Source: Palsa-872 sp036844615 (GTDB taxonomy: Bacteria > Chloroflexota > Dormibacteria > Dormibacterales > Dormibacteraceae). From it: 64,000 bases of DNA. The notes beneath the pieces are model-generated. The model saw only the letters and a program-made list of their open reading frames with translations, searched no databases and had not been told where the DNA came from. Position numbers and translations under genes: made by a program. Location: assembly GCA_036844615.1 (NCBI GenBank), contig DAIUFK010000005.1:1-64000 (forward strand). The letters run 5' to 3'. Position 1 is the stretch's first letter. Each line of letters begins with the position of its first letter. Positions 39,539-47,799 of this stretch are shown here, piece after piece.

Positions 39539-40048
39539 TCAGCGAACTCCGGCCTTGGCGCGAACCTCGTTCAGCCTTCCGCTTTTCACGTCGTACACGA
39601 ATCCACGGATGCTCGACTTGTTGGGGATGAATGGACTCGCCTGGATACGAGCGATCGACTGCTTCACGTCGTCATCAGCATCGGCGAAGGCTTCCAGCGC
39701 GAAAGCCGGCCGGATGCCGACCTCAGCCTCGATCTTGCCCTTGACGTCGTCGTCCTTGAAGGTGACCATGCCGCAGTCCGTGTGGTGGATCAGCACTATC
39801 TCGTTGGTGCCGAGGAGCCTTTGCGAGATCGTCAGCGACCGGATCGCGTCGTCGGTCGCGACACCGCCTGCGTTGCGGATCACATGCGCCTCACCTTCAT
39901 GCAGTCCAAGGATCTTATGCACGTCGAGTCGAGCGTCCATGCAGGCGAGCACCGCAATATGCTTGGCGGGCGGAAGCGGTAGGTCGCCCTTGGTGAACGA
40001 TTTGGCATAGCTCTCGTTATTTCGAAGCAGCTCGTCAGTAACACTCAT
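39539..40048 (-). CDS. Beta-class carbonic anhydrase (short type)
   Basis: A 169-residue enzyme interconverting CO2 and bicarbonate. Zinc ligands are Cys36 and Asp38 in ACMDARLD with Arg40, and His89 and Cys92 in IHHTDCGM. The short beta form is common in actinobacteria and mycobacteria. The ATG at 40048 has GGAGG 9 bases upstream; the open frame extends to 40171, but those residues come from reading a palindromic repeat. It could supply bicarbonate for PEP carboxylase, though the genes are far apart. Confidence 0.9.
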   Translation of the reverse strand: MSVTDELLRNNESYAKSFTKGDLPLPPAKHIAVLACMDARLDVHKILGLHEGEAHVIRNAGGVATDDAIRSLTISQRLLGTNEIVLIHHTDCGMVTFKDDDVKGKIEAEVGIRPAFALEAFADADDDVKQSIARIQASPFIPNKSSIRGFVYDVKSGRLNEVRAKAGVR

Positions 40049-40145
40049 CTTTTCAAACCTCCAAAGGAATCCGATGGGCGGACGGGAATGCGAATTTGGC
40101 TCGGCCAATGTTGAGGGGAAAAACGGGGCCGGCAAAAGGCCGCGC

Positions 40146-40191
40146 GGCCCCTTCGGCGCTAAGGGCGCCACCTCCCCATTAAATGGGGAGG
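40146..40191. repeat. Type A double-hairpin palindrome, copy 2
   Basis: GGCGC/GCGCC around a 5-base loop (40155-40169), then CCTCCCCATT/AATGGGGAGG (40171-40191). It lies between the carbonic anhydrase and cupin genes in a 245-base non-coding stretch that holds no other feature I can support. Confidence 0.82.
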
Positions 40192-40293
40192 AAGATCAGC
40201 CCGTACAGATCGCTGACGAGCAGCGTCCCAAATCCAGAGCGAGCCGGCGAGTCAGCAAGATCCCCACTGTCCACCAACCATAACCCGAACCGG

Positions 40294-40644
40294 TCACCGG
40301 CTGACGGACTTCTCCGGCGGCGCCCAGAACACAACGAGGACCAGTTCCTCGGTGATGTCGTGGAAGAAGTGCACGACCTCCGCCGGCACGAACAGCAGGG
40401 TACCTGGCTGAACCGGGTGGTCCCCACCTGCCACGCGTAGGGTGGCCCGGCCTCGAACGGCGTAGTAAACCTCGTCTTCGTGGTGGGGGCCCTGGTCGTC
40501 GGTCCCACCGGCCGGCAACAGATACACACCCGCGCTGAGCAGCTCGCTGCGCAACACCTCTCCCGCGTACCCATCCGCCGCTCGCGCCTTGACTATCGCG
40601 TCGTCGAGCTCGGCCGCCTGAAAGGAAAAGGGGGACCGCGTCAT
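40294..40644 (-). CDS. Cupin-domain protein
   Basis: A 116-residue single-domain cupin. The first motif includes the metal-binding HHEDEVYYAVRGRATLRVAGG, the second PGTLLFVPAEVVHFFHDI. Small cupins of this kind bind a metal and act in sugar or aromatic metabolism or as sensors; nothing narrows the role. The gene is alone between a palindromic repeat and a divergent MFS transporter. Confidence 0.85.
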   Translation of the reverse strand: MTRSPFSFQAAELDDAIVKARAADGYAGEVLRSELLSAGVYLLPAGGTDDQGPHHEDEVYYAVRGRATLRVAGGDHPVQPGTLLFVPAEVVHFFHDITEELVLVVFWAPPEKSVSR

Positions 40645-40775
40645 CAGCTTGTCTCCCGGGCCATCGCGACAGGAAAGGGCAATGCGACGACCACGTCCGC
40701 TCGGTCGCCTGCCATCGGGCCATTATCGTCCGGAGCCGCGGGCCGAGCGAACTGCGTCCCCTTTACCCTTGGTCA

Positions 40776-41960
40776 ATGCCACCCACGCGCCAGCGCAGAG
40801 CGCTCTACGGAATCATGGCGGCGGTATTCGTCTCGGGCACGGGTATCGGATCGCTGCTGCCGATACTTCCGCTGTTCCTGCGCGAGCGCGGCGCTTCGTA
40901 TTCGCTGGTCGGTGTCATCGTCGGCGCCGCGCTTGCCGCACAGGCGGTCGGCCAGTGGCCTGCGGGCTGGCTGGCGGAGCGCATCGGACGTCGGGAGATG
41001 ATGGTGGTGGGACTGCTCGTGGCCGCGGCTGCCTCGTTGATGTTCCTGCTCCCACTCTCTGTCGAGTGGCTCGTGGCGGTGCGATTCGTCCAGGGCCTCG
41101 GCTTTGCCGCGGCGGCTCCTGCCGAGATCGCAGCCGTCGCCGATGTCGTCCCTGCCGAGGAGCTTGGCCGCGCCTATGGCTGGGTGTCGGCGGCCCGGCA
41201 GTCAGGGATCATCGTCGGTCCCGCGATCGGAGGTCTGCTCGCCGTATTCGGGCGATGGACAGTGTTCGCGGTGACTGGAACCGCCCTGGCCGGGGCTGCT
41301 CTTGTGGCAGCGCTCACCCTCCCCAGGTCAATTCGACGCCCGCGCGCGGAGGTCAGCATCGCCCGCGTCTTCTTGCGATCCACCCGCGTCGGCGTCGCGA
41401 TGCGCGCAGTGGTGACGATGACCGTCGGCCTCGGACTGTTGATCGGGATCTACGACGTGATCTGGAGCCTGTACATGCGCGAGCTCGGAGCGAGTGACTT
41501 TGTCATTGGGCTCTCCTTCACGCTCTTCGCGCTGCCCCTTGTCGCCGCGACACCCTTCGCCGGATGGAGCTCCGACCGGTGGGACCGGAGGTGGCTCGCG
41601 TTCGGCTCCGTGGCGATCGGATCGCTGATGGCGCTCGTCTATCCATTCCTCAACACGATCCCGGTCGTCATCGCCTTCGGGGCGATCGAGGGTGCCCTAT
41701 GGGCATTCACCGAGCCTTCGATGAACTCCTTCCTGATGGAGGCGGTGCCCGACAGGCGTGGAGAGGCGCAGGGAGTCGCCGGGACTGCGATGAGCGGTTC
41801 GATGGCGATCGGCGCCACTATCGGCGGCTCGCTCTTCGCGATGGGATTGTGGGTGCCGTTCTTCGTCGCCGGCATCGTCGGCGTGGGGTTCGCTCTGGCG
41901 GCGCTGCCTGGCCTGAGAGCGGCGGGACGTCGCTCTCCGGTTGCCCGGGATCCCGCCTGA
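40776..41960 (+). CDS. Major facilitator superfamily transporter
   Basis: A 394-residue membrane protein with twelve predicted helices. It has the MFS motif between helices 2 and 3 (GWLAERIGRREMMVVGLL) and a similar one in the second half (GWSSDRWDRRWLAFGSV). The first-half stretch ARQSGIIVGPAIGG resembles motif C of drug/H+ antiporters, so an efflux role is plausible. The substrate is unknown. It stands alone. Confidence 0.88.
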   Translation: MPPTRQRRALYGIMAAVFVSGTGIGSLLPILPLFLRERGASYSLVGVIVGAALAAQAVGQWPAGWLAERIGRREMMVVGLLVAAAASLMFLLPLSVEWLVAVRFVQGLGFAAAAPAEIAAVADVVPAEELGRAYGWVSAARQSGIIVGPAIGGLLAVFGRWTVFAVTGTALAGAALVAALTLPRSIRRPRAEVSIARVFLRSTRVGVAMRAVVTMTVGLGLLIGIYDVIWSLYMRELGASDFVIGLSFTLFALPLVAATPFAGWSSDRWDRRWLAFGSVAIGSLMALVYPFLNTIPVVIAFGAIEGALWAFTEPSMNSFLMEAVPDRRGEAQGVAGTAMSGSMAIGATIGGSLFAMGLWVPFFVAGIVGVGFALAALPGLRAAGRRSPVARDPA

Positions 41961-42199
41961 TCGGCTCTAAGATGTTGCGCCAGGCGCGACAGAGCCACGA
42001 AGCACAGCGCAGACGGAGGCTTCGCCTCGGGTAGAAGGTGCTTCGGGGTGTTCGGCGCGGCACGGCGTTTGTCTTGAGAAGGATCATGGCTGACGCTTCC
42101 ATCGCCCAAATGTCGTTCTATGGCAACCTCTGGCCCGCGCCCGCCGGCGCCTGGGCACCTGTCCCCGAATCAAGATCGAGCTGCCAGGGGGCCCCGGCA

Positions 42200-42718
42200 A
42201 TGACGATTCAAAGCGAGCTCGAGGCGTTTGGCGTCGAGGACGCCCGCCGGGCCCTTGAGGGGCTTCCGGCGCCGGGGGACTACAGGGTGGTAGTCAAGGC
42301 TCTTCGATACAGGACCCGTCCCAACCTTTCCGCGCTGTGCGAGTTCGACGAGCGGCGGATCGTGCTTCGGATGCCTGAACCGTTTCGGCCCTTCGACGAG
42401 ATCGTCTACCACGCCGCTCGGCGCAAGCCGGGCCCTGGCTGGACTTTCGAGTGGGTGTCTGAGACTGTGCCTTTCCGCCAGCGGCGAGAGGTGCTCCGCT
42501 TCCTTTATTGCCATGAGTGGATGCACTGGTACCTGCGCGAGACGCTTGGCAGGCGCTCTGGCGCCGAGACTGCCTGCGACAGGTTCGCCCTGAGGAACTT
42601 CAGGCGGCCGCGAGTGGAGATCGCCGATGCGGTGGCGGCCCTCGCCTACAGAGGCCTGCCGCCCCCGGGCAGCACAACGGCGGTCGAGCACAGCCACGGG
42701 GGTCCGATGGCGGCCTAG
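42200..42718 (+). CDS. Unrecognised protein with an HExxH motif
   Basis: A 172-residue protein. Its central segment reads FLYCHEWMHWYLRETLGRRS, with HEWMH matching the HExxH zinc-binding pattern of metallopeptidases and SprT-like proteins; a following ETACDRFALRNF could provide a third ligand. I do not recognise the family. The ATG at 42200 has AGGGGG about 8 bases upstream; an in-frame ATG at 42086 would add 38 Pro/Ala/Ser-rich residues. The 240 bases before it hold nothing I can identify. It is 32 bases upstream of the aldo/keto reductase gene. Confidence 0.6.
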   Translation: MTIQSELEAFGVEDARRALEGLPAPGDYRVVVKALRYRTRPNLSALCEFDERRIVLRMPEPFRPFDEIVYHAARRKPGPGWTFEWVSETVPFRQRREVLRFLYCHEWMHWYLRETLGRRSGAETACDRFALRNFRRPRVEIADAVAALAYRGLPPPGSTTAVEHSHGGPMAA

Positions 42719-42750
42719 CGGCCTTCATCCGGCGCCTAAAATTCCAATTG

Positions 42751-43611
42751 ATGGCCATCCCGTTGGTGGAGTTCGGGCGCACCAGGCACAGGAGCAGCCG
42801 GGTCATCTTCGGCGCTGCCGCCCTGTCCTCCGTGACGCAGGATGTCGCCGACAGGACCCTCGAGGTGCTGCAGGAGCATGGGGTCAACCACATCGACGTG
42901 GCTGCCTCCTACGGCGAGGCGGAGCTGCGGATCAAGCCATGGTTGAGGAGCGCCCGAGAGGCTTTCTTTGTCGCCACCAAGACTGGGGCCCGGGACGCCA
43001 AGGGGGCGCGCGAGGAGCTGCACCGATCGCTCGACAGGATGGGCGTTGACCATGTGGACCTCTGGCAGCTGCACAACCTCGCAGACCCCATCGAGTGGGA
43101 CACCGCGCTCAGCCCAGGCGGGGCTGTCGAGGCTGCTGTCGAGGCGCGGCAGGAGGGGCTCGCGCGCTGGATCGGGGTTACGGGGCATGGGGCGCAGATC
43201 GCTGCCAACCACCGCAGGAGCGTCGCGCGGTTTGACTTCGACTCGGTGCTGCTGCCTTACAACTACGTGACTATGCAGTCGCCTTACTACGCGGAGAACT
43301 TCGAGGGCCTTGCCGCCGTTTGCGCGGCGCGCGGCACTGCGGTGCAGACGATCAAGGCGATAGCGCTGCGCCCCTGGTCGGGACGGGAGCGCACTCGGTC
43401 GACGTGGTACGAGCCGCTGGAGGAGCAGGCCGATATCGACCTGGCCGTGTGGTGGGTGCTGGGACGGGAGGGTGTGTTCTTGAACACGGTGGGCGACGTC
43501 AACCTGCTGCCAAAAGTGCTGGACGCGGCGGAACGCTTCGAGCAGCGGCCAGATGAGGCGGCGATGAAAGCGCTGATCGAGCGCACCGAGACGGAGCCAC
43601 TGTTTGTTTAG
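42751..43611 (+). CDS. Aldo/keto reductase
   Basis: A 286-residue NADPH-dependent reductase of the TIM-barrel aldo/keto family. It contains HIDVAASYGEAELRIKPWL (Asp and Tyr of the catalytic tetrad), FVATKTGARDAKGAREELHRSLDRMGVDHVDLWQLHNL (Lys and His) and an ARWIGVTGHG strand. The subfamily with VEFGRTRHRSSRVIFGAAAL at the N-terminus often has uncharacterised roles. The frame is open upstream, but the ATG at 42751 gives the family start. Confidence 0.88.
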   Translation: MAIPLVEFGRTRHRSSRVIFGAAALSSVTQDVADRTLEVLQEHGVNHIDVAASYGEAELRIKPWLRSAREAFFVATKTGARDAKGAREELHRSLDRMGVDHVDLWQLHNLADPIEWDTALSPGGAVEAAVEARQEGLARWIGVTGHGAQIAANHRRSVARFDFDSVLLPYNYVTMQSPYYAENFEGLAAVCAARGTAVQTIKAIALRPWSGRERTRSTWYEPLEEQADIDLAVWWVLGREGVFLNTVGDVNLLPKVLDAAERFEQRPDEAAMKALIERTETEPLFV

Positions 43612-43625
43612 TGGTTGCCAGTAGC

Positions 43626-43673
43626 GCCGCCCCCTCCGGCCCTTCGGGCCACCTCCCCGGCAAGCGGGGAGGT
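43626..43673. repeat. Type A double-hairpin palindrome, copy 3
   Basis: GGCCC/GGGCC around TTC (43638-43650), then ACCTCCCCG/CGGGGAGGT (43651-43673), preceded by CGCCCCCTCC as in copy 1. It separates the convergent aldo/keto reductase and TadG-like genes; in this position it could also act as a two-way barrier, though no T run follows. Confidence 0.85.
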
Positions 43674-43715
43674 CCGCCTTATCTAAAGGCCTCGCAAGGC
43701 GGCTACCAGCGGGAC

Positions 43716-45206
43716 CTATCTCAGAAGGCCGCCCTGATACGGCTGGCCCGCCACTGCGGTCAGGCCGCACACCCAGTTGAAGACCTGAGTGCCGTTGCCG
43801 CCTCCCGTCACCGTCATGCTGGCGACAGTGAACGAGCCGGTGAACCTCGGGCTGGAGTTGCCGTTGCTGTCGTAAGCGACCTTGGGCAGGTAGATGATCC
43901 CGCTCATGTCGGTGGTGGCTTGAGGGCCAATCGACATCGAGCCTGAGAAAGCGTTGGCGCCGTTGCCGCCGAAGATCACGAAGTTGTGAGTCCGCAGCGG
44001 GTCACGCGTGCCGGTGAAGCCTGGCGGATTGAGGTCGTCGAGCCCGTTGAGCTTCGCGTCGGTGATGTCGAGTGTGCCAGTGTCCGAAGAATCGAGCACT
44101 ATCGCGACAGCGCCAAGGCTGTCCGACGTGCCCGATGCGGTGTAGACGGAATTGGTGATGGCGCCGAGCGACATGTTCGAGGCGTTGATGACCTTGTAGA
44201 CCCCGCCGTTCATGGTCCCACCGCTCGGCGCGAAGCCGTTGTAGATGCCGGGCTTCCAGTGGCCGAGCACATCCTTGGCCTGGGCGGCTGAGCTGTAGCT
44301 GGGTGGCGGCGAGCCCGCGGCCACGGGCGAAGCGTTGTCGAAGTTGGTCGGCGGCGGAATGCTGTTGTTGTTGGTAAGCGGATTGCCGTCGGTGGTGTGA
44401 TAGTTGAGGCCGTTGCCCCCACCGCCATTGTCGAGAAAGTTCGAAGGGCTGCCGGGACAGACGGTGCCGTCGTAGTTCGTCTGAGTCGACGGCACTCCCG
44501 TCGAATGGGGTCCGTTGTTCGCGCCGAAGCTGCCATACGCGTAAACCGGCCCGGTCACAGTCTGGAAGGCCGCGCCTCCGCCGTTGATCATCGCGTCCCC
44601 GCTCACCGCCGCCACCGCGTAAACGGCGCCGTTGAACTGTGGGCCTGGTGTGCTCGCGCGCGCCGATGCCGCGCTTGACAGCTGCGAGTAGCCCACCATT
44701 CGCGCGAAGATGCTCGGCTGCTGGTGCGTCACCACCACGTCGAGCACGCTCGGGTAGTTCAGGATGCCGTTCGGTCGAAACGAATCGCTGAGGGTGATCT
44801 GGTAGCCGGCGACGGCATAGGTCCCCGCCGGGCAGCCGGCGGCGCCGGCGCAGGCGCCGAGCGGCAGACCGAAGCCGAGCGGGGCGGCGAGGTACTGCAT
44901 TGCAACCCAGTGGGCTTTGCTCGGGCCCTGCGGTCCGTAAGACCTTGCGCCGGCGAGCGCGGACGCATCGGCGTAAGCCTGCAGGTTGCGCCGGTCCGAC
45001 ATCGCGAGACCGACGTCAAAGACCATCGTGCCGAGGATGATCATCGCCACGATCATGGCGGCGACGATGACTATCGCCTGCCCGCGTTGACGGTCATGCC
45101 TGCGAACGCCCCTGCGCGCAAGCGGCGTCAAGGATGGCCTTATTGAATGCTCCCCGTCCCTCCCCCCGTCGAGGGGAGGGGGCATCACATGGTGCTTAGT
45201 CATCAA
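43716..45206 (-). CDS. TadG-like pilus/secreted protein with repetitive Gly/Asn-rich domain
   Basis: A 496-residue protein. After about 40 basic residues comes a TadG-type helix (QRGQAIVIVAAMIVAMIILGTMVFDVGL) followed by RRNLQAYADASALAGARS, the usual Flp-pilus processing region. The long C-terminal part is rich in Gly, Asn, Ser and Pro and ends in short beta-strand repeats, like an exported surface protein. The ATG overlaps the upstream TadE stop by 4 bases. That start places a type B palindrome inside the first 20 codons (PPPLDGGRDGE), before the membrane helix; a later start would avoid it but lacks an ATG. Confidence 0.78.
   Translation of the reverse strand: MMTKHHVMPPPLDGGRDGEHSIRPSLTPLARRGVRRHDRQRGQAIVIVAAMIVAMIILGTMVFDVGLAMSDRRNLQAYADASALAGARSYGPQGPSKAHWVAMQYLAAPLGFGLPLGACAGAAGCPAGTYAVAGYQITLSDSFRPNGILNYPSVLDVVVTHQQPSIFARMVGYSQLSSAASARASTPGPQFNGAVYAVAAVSGDAMINGGGAAFQTVTGPVYAYGSFGANNGPHSTGVPSTQTNYDGTVCPGSPSNFLDNGGGGNGLNYHTTDGNPLTNNNSIPPPTNFDNASPVAAGSPPPSYSSAAQAKDVLGHWKPGIYNGFAPSGGTMNGGVYKVINASNMSLGAITNSVYTASGTSDSLGAVAIVLDSSDTGTLDITDAKLNGLDDLNPPGFTGTRDPLRTHNFVIFGGNGANAFSGSMSIGPQATTDMSGIIYLPKVAYDSNGNSSPRFTGSFTVASMTVTGGGNGTQVFNWVCGLTAVAGQPYQGGLLR
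45158..45180. repeat. Type B palindrome, copy 3, within the TadG-like N-terminus
   Basis: CCCTCCCC (45158-45165) pairs with GGGGAGGG (45173-45180) around CCGTCGA. It lies in the first codons of the TadG-like frame. Confidence 0.75.
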
Positions 45207-45850
45207 AACTCCCCCAGCATCGTTGTGGACGAGGCGATGCGCAGGAAGCCCGGCGCAGCGCCTCCCAGGAACGGAACCAACGTGTCGTAGCGATAGATCA
45301 CCGTCACCACGACCTCGAAGCAGCCCTTGTACTGGGGGTTCTGGTACTCAGCGGAGCGCGACCCGAGGTCGCCCGCAGCAGGATCCCTCCCCAGGCTGGA
45401 GCGAGCCGCGGCGCAGCTGGCATACGAGCCGGCCGAGCCGGACTCCGGCGGATAGATGCAGACCGACGCGTGGCCCACAGCCGGGTTGGGGCACGCGGAT
45501 GGCAACGCCTCCGTCAGGGTAGTGACCTGGCTGAAAACGCCGAGGACCGAGGTCACTGTCTGGAAGATTCGCGAGTCGGTGAGGCAACCACTTCCGTTGG
45601 CGGAAGGCGTCTGCGTCATTCCCGAACACACCCCTGACGATCCGCCGAACGGGTTGTCCGACGGGTCTGCGTTGGCGACGGACTGCCGGGCCCCCTGTCG
45701 CGCCGCTTCGGCCACCGTCGTCGTTGCCCAGTCCACGCGAAACAGGTCGATGGTGAGGGCGAGGATGAAGAAGAGCACAGGAAAGACAAGTGCAAACTCG
45801 ACCAGCGCCTGACCGCGACCCTTCCTGAATCTCGTTCGTGAGGCGCCCAT
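45203..45850 (-). CDS. TadE-like pilus assembly protein (second)
   Basis: A 215-residue protein with the TadE signature near the N-terminus: KGRGQALVEFALVFPVLFFILALTIDLFRVDW, then a globular exported part with five or more Cys, perhaps forming disulfides. TadE pseudopilins are minor components of the Flp/Tad secretion and pilus system. It is coupled to both neighbours (1-base and 4-base overlaps). No ATPase (TadA) or major pilin is in the window, so the rest of the machinery must be elsewhere. Confidence 0.88.
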   Translation of the reverse strand: MGASRTRFRKGRGQALVEFALVFPVLFFILALTIDLFRVDWATTTVAEAARQGARQSVANADPSDNPFGGSSGVCSGMTQTPSANGSGCLTDSRIFQTVTSVLGVFSQVTTLTEALPSACPNPAVGHASVCIYPPESGSAGSYASCAAARSSLGRDPAAGDLGSRSAEYQNPQYKGCFEVVVTVIYRYDTLVPFLGGAAPGFLRIASSTTMLGEF

Positions 45851-46389
45851 CAGTACTCCGCTCGCTGGTACGAAGAGACGGTGATCGGAAATGCGGTCCC
45901 TGTCACCGGCCAGAGCAGCGGCGTGATCACCGCAAAGCTGTAGCTGATGCGGACGGTGACCGAGTCAGAGCCCGGATCGAGCGGACCTCCTCCGTTGCTT
46001 GCCGCGTTTGTGACCGCGGCTCCCGCAAGGCAATGGAAGGTGATGCTGATGGTGGCGCCGTTGATCACCGAACCCGCCGGCGCGCCGCTGTTCGAGCTCT
46101 CGGAAGCTGCGTTATTGACGATGGTGGCGATCGAGCCGCCGGCGGCGGGAATGGTTGTCGTGACGGTCACGGCAGATGGGCCACCGCTTCCCGCGCAGAT
46201 CGTGTCGGCCGTCGCCTGCTGCGCGGGAGAGACCGCCACACGCAATGCCTGACGCGTGGAGTTCGTCACCGCCTCGCGGTAAAAGAAGGCGCGTCCGATG
46301 TCGGTGACCCCGAGCACGAGCAGCAGGATCACAGGCAGCGATATAGCGACTTCCACCAACGACTGGCCGCTCAGAGCCTTTCTCTTCAC
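45850..46389 (-). CDS. TadE-like pilus assembly protein (first)
   Basis: A 179-residue protein starting MKRKALSGQSLVEVAISLPVILLLVLGVTDIGRAFFYREAV, a clear TadE N-terminus with the Glu before the hydrophobic helix. The rest is Ser/Thr/Gly-rich and probably exported. The GTG start has a GGGGGGA ribosome-binding site. It heads the TadE-TadE-TadG operon. The 69 bases before it hold one small hairpin and no evident promoter. Confidence 0.88.
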   Translation of the reverse strand: MKRKALSGQSLVEVAISLPVILLLVLGVTDIGRAFFYREAVTNSTRQALRVAVSPAQQATADTICAGSGGPSAVTVTTTIPAAGGSIATIVNNAASESSNSGAPAGSVINGATISITFHCLAGAAVTNAASNGGGPLDPGSDSVTVRISYSFAVITPLLWPVTGTAFPITVSSYQRAEY

Positions 46390-46458
46390 AGCAATCCCCC
46401 CGTGGCTCCAACTGATGCAACCGAGGGCAAGCTCGGCCAGTCGAAGCGCTTACCGGTA

Positions 46459-47373
46459 CTAACGGTCGGGCAAGTGTTTTCCCGCGGTCAAAGGCCCTGC
46501 CTTCCATAACTGAGCGCCCTGGACCACGACGACGGCGACCAGCACGAGCACACCGCCAAACACCTGGACCAACGACAGCCGATCTCCAAGGAGGATCACA
46601 GCGAGAGCGACTGTGACGACGGGCTCCCAGGTGCTGAGCAACGCTGCGCGCGCGGCGCCGACGCGAGGGAGACCCGCCAGGAAAAGAGAGATCGCGAGCA
46701 TGGTTGGAAACACGGCGAGACCGATGACCACCGCCCAGCCGCCTGCAGTGCGAGGCAAGGAGAGCTCGTTGCCGATCGCCGCCAACAGGCAGAACGCGAT
46801 GGCGGCGCCGGTGATGATGACCGCGCTTGCGGCGAGCGCAGGCACCGAGCCCATCACCCGCTCGCCGACCAGGATGTACGCGGTGTAGATCACTGGCGAC
46901 GCCACCGCGAGCACGAGCGCCCACGCGAGCTGGAAGTGGGCTCCGCCCACGAGCAACACGAGACCGACAAAGCTGGCGGCAAGGGCGACAAGGTGCTTGG
47001 TTGAGACGGCGCGGTGCAGAAACAGCCAGCCGGCTGCCACCACAAGGCTCGGATAGATGTAGGCGATGAGGACGACCAGCGAGGCGGGGAGCGAGCGCAG
47101 GGCGATGAAGTAGGTCAGGGATTGGGCGCAGTAGCCGAACCCGCCCATGGCCAGGAGAAGGATCAGGCGCTTGCGTTCAAGGCGCAGCGGGTTCTGGCCG
47201 AGCAGAAAAGCGAGCGCGACCATTCCGATGGCGGCGAGAAGAAACCGGAACGCAAGCGCCTGCTCAGAGCCGAGGCCCTGGGCATAGCCCAGCTTCGCGA
47301 GTATCGCCAGCGAGCCGAATCCTGTCGCTGAAGCCAGGACCATCGCAGTGCCGGTCCATTGCCTTGCCGGCAC
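46459..47373 (-). CDS. EamA/DMT-family transporter
   Basis: A 304-residue protein with ten predicted helices in two EamA repeats: ASATGFGSLAILAKLGYAQGLG in the first, AWALVLAVASPVIYTAYILVGERV in the second, and the closing WEPVVTVALAVILLGDRLSLVQVFGGVLVLVAVVVVQ that is typical of the family. These export amino acids or other metabolites; the substrate is unknown. The start shares one base with the stop of the VOC gene upstream. Confidence 0.9.
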   Translation of the reverse strand: MPARQWTGTAMVLASATGFGSLAILAKLGYAQGLGSEQALAFRFLLAAIGMVALAFLLGQNPLRLERKRLILLLAMGGFGYCAQSLTYFIALRSLPASLVVLIAYIYPSLVVAAGWLFLHRAVSTKHLVALAASFVGLVLLVGGAHFQLAWALVLAVASPVIYTAYILVGERVMGSVPALAASAVIITGAAIAFCLLAAIGNELSLPRTAGGWAVVIGLAVFPTMLAISLFLAGLPRVGAARAALLSTWEPVVTVALAVILLGDRLSLVQVFGGVLVLVAVVVVQGAQLWKAGPLTAGKHLPDR

Positions 47374-47741
47374 TAAGGCTGCTGAATGCTTGTGAACTCG
47401 AGGAGATTGCCGGCTGGATCACGACAAAAGAATCGGGGCCGGTTCGGAATCGGCGTGTCGTCGTAGGGTTCGTGGCCCGCGGCCTCGAGACGCCGGCGGG
47501 TGTCTTCCAAATCTTCGATGTCCAGGCAAAAGTGGCGCCTCGCGACTGGATCCGGCACGCCCTTGAAGAAGTGCAGCTCGAGGCCATCCCCCGCGGAGAA
47601 CCAGACCAGGTCGAGATGCTCCAACGAGGAGGGCGTTGGGATCTCGCGCAAGCCGAGAAGCTCTCCATAGAAAGCTCGGAGAACATTCTGTTCGCCCTCG
47701 GTGAAAGGCGATGAAACGTGCTGGAGGCGGCGGAGTCTCAT
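47373..47741 (-). CDS. VOC-family (glyoxalase-like) protein
   Basis: A 122-residue glyoxalase-fold protein: RLQHVSSPFTEGEQNVLRAFYGELLGLREIPTP, LELHFFKGVPDPVARRHFCLDIEDLEDTRRRLEAAGHE, and the FFCRDPAGNLLEFTS terminus with a metal-binding Glu. It probably binds a divalent metal. The reaction is unknown. It is co-transcribed with the EamA transporter. Confidence 0.88.
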   Translation of the reverse strand: MRLRRLQHVSSPFTEGEQNVLRAFYGELLGLREIPTPSSLEHLDLVWFSAGDGLELHFFKGVPDPVARRHFCLDIEDLEDTRRRLEAAGHEPYDDTPIPNRPRFFCRDPAGNLLEFTSIQQP

Positions 47742-47799
47742 GCACCGGAGAGGTTAGTCGAAGTTCTGACCCGAGCTTGGGCGCCCCAGCCCGGCAGCA

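Noticed and set aside
40049..40171. N-terminal extension of carbonic anhydrase
   Set aside because: It reads a palindromic repeat and lacks a ribosome site; the ATG at 40048 has GGAGG.
46390..46480. Sequence resembling the conserved 3' end of 23S rRNA (ACCGGTACTAA) or a riboswitch before the TadE genes
   Set aside because: The match is about 11 bases, and most of it lies inside the EamA coding sequence and its stop; no rRNA flank or riboswitch core was found.
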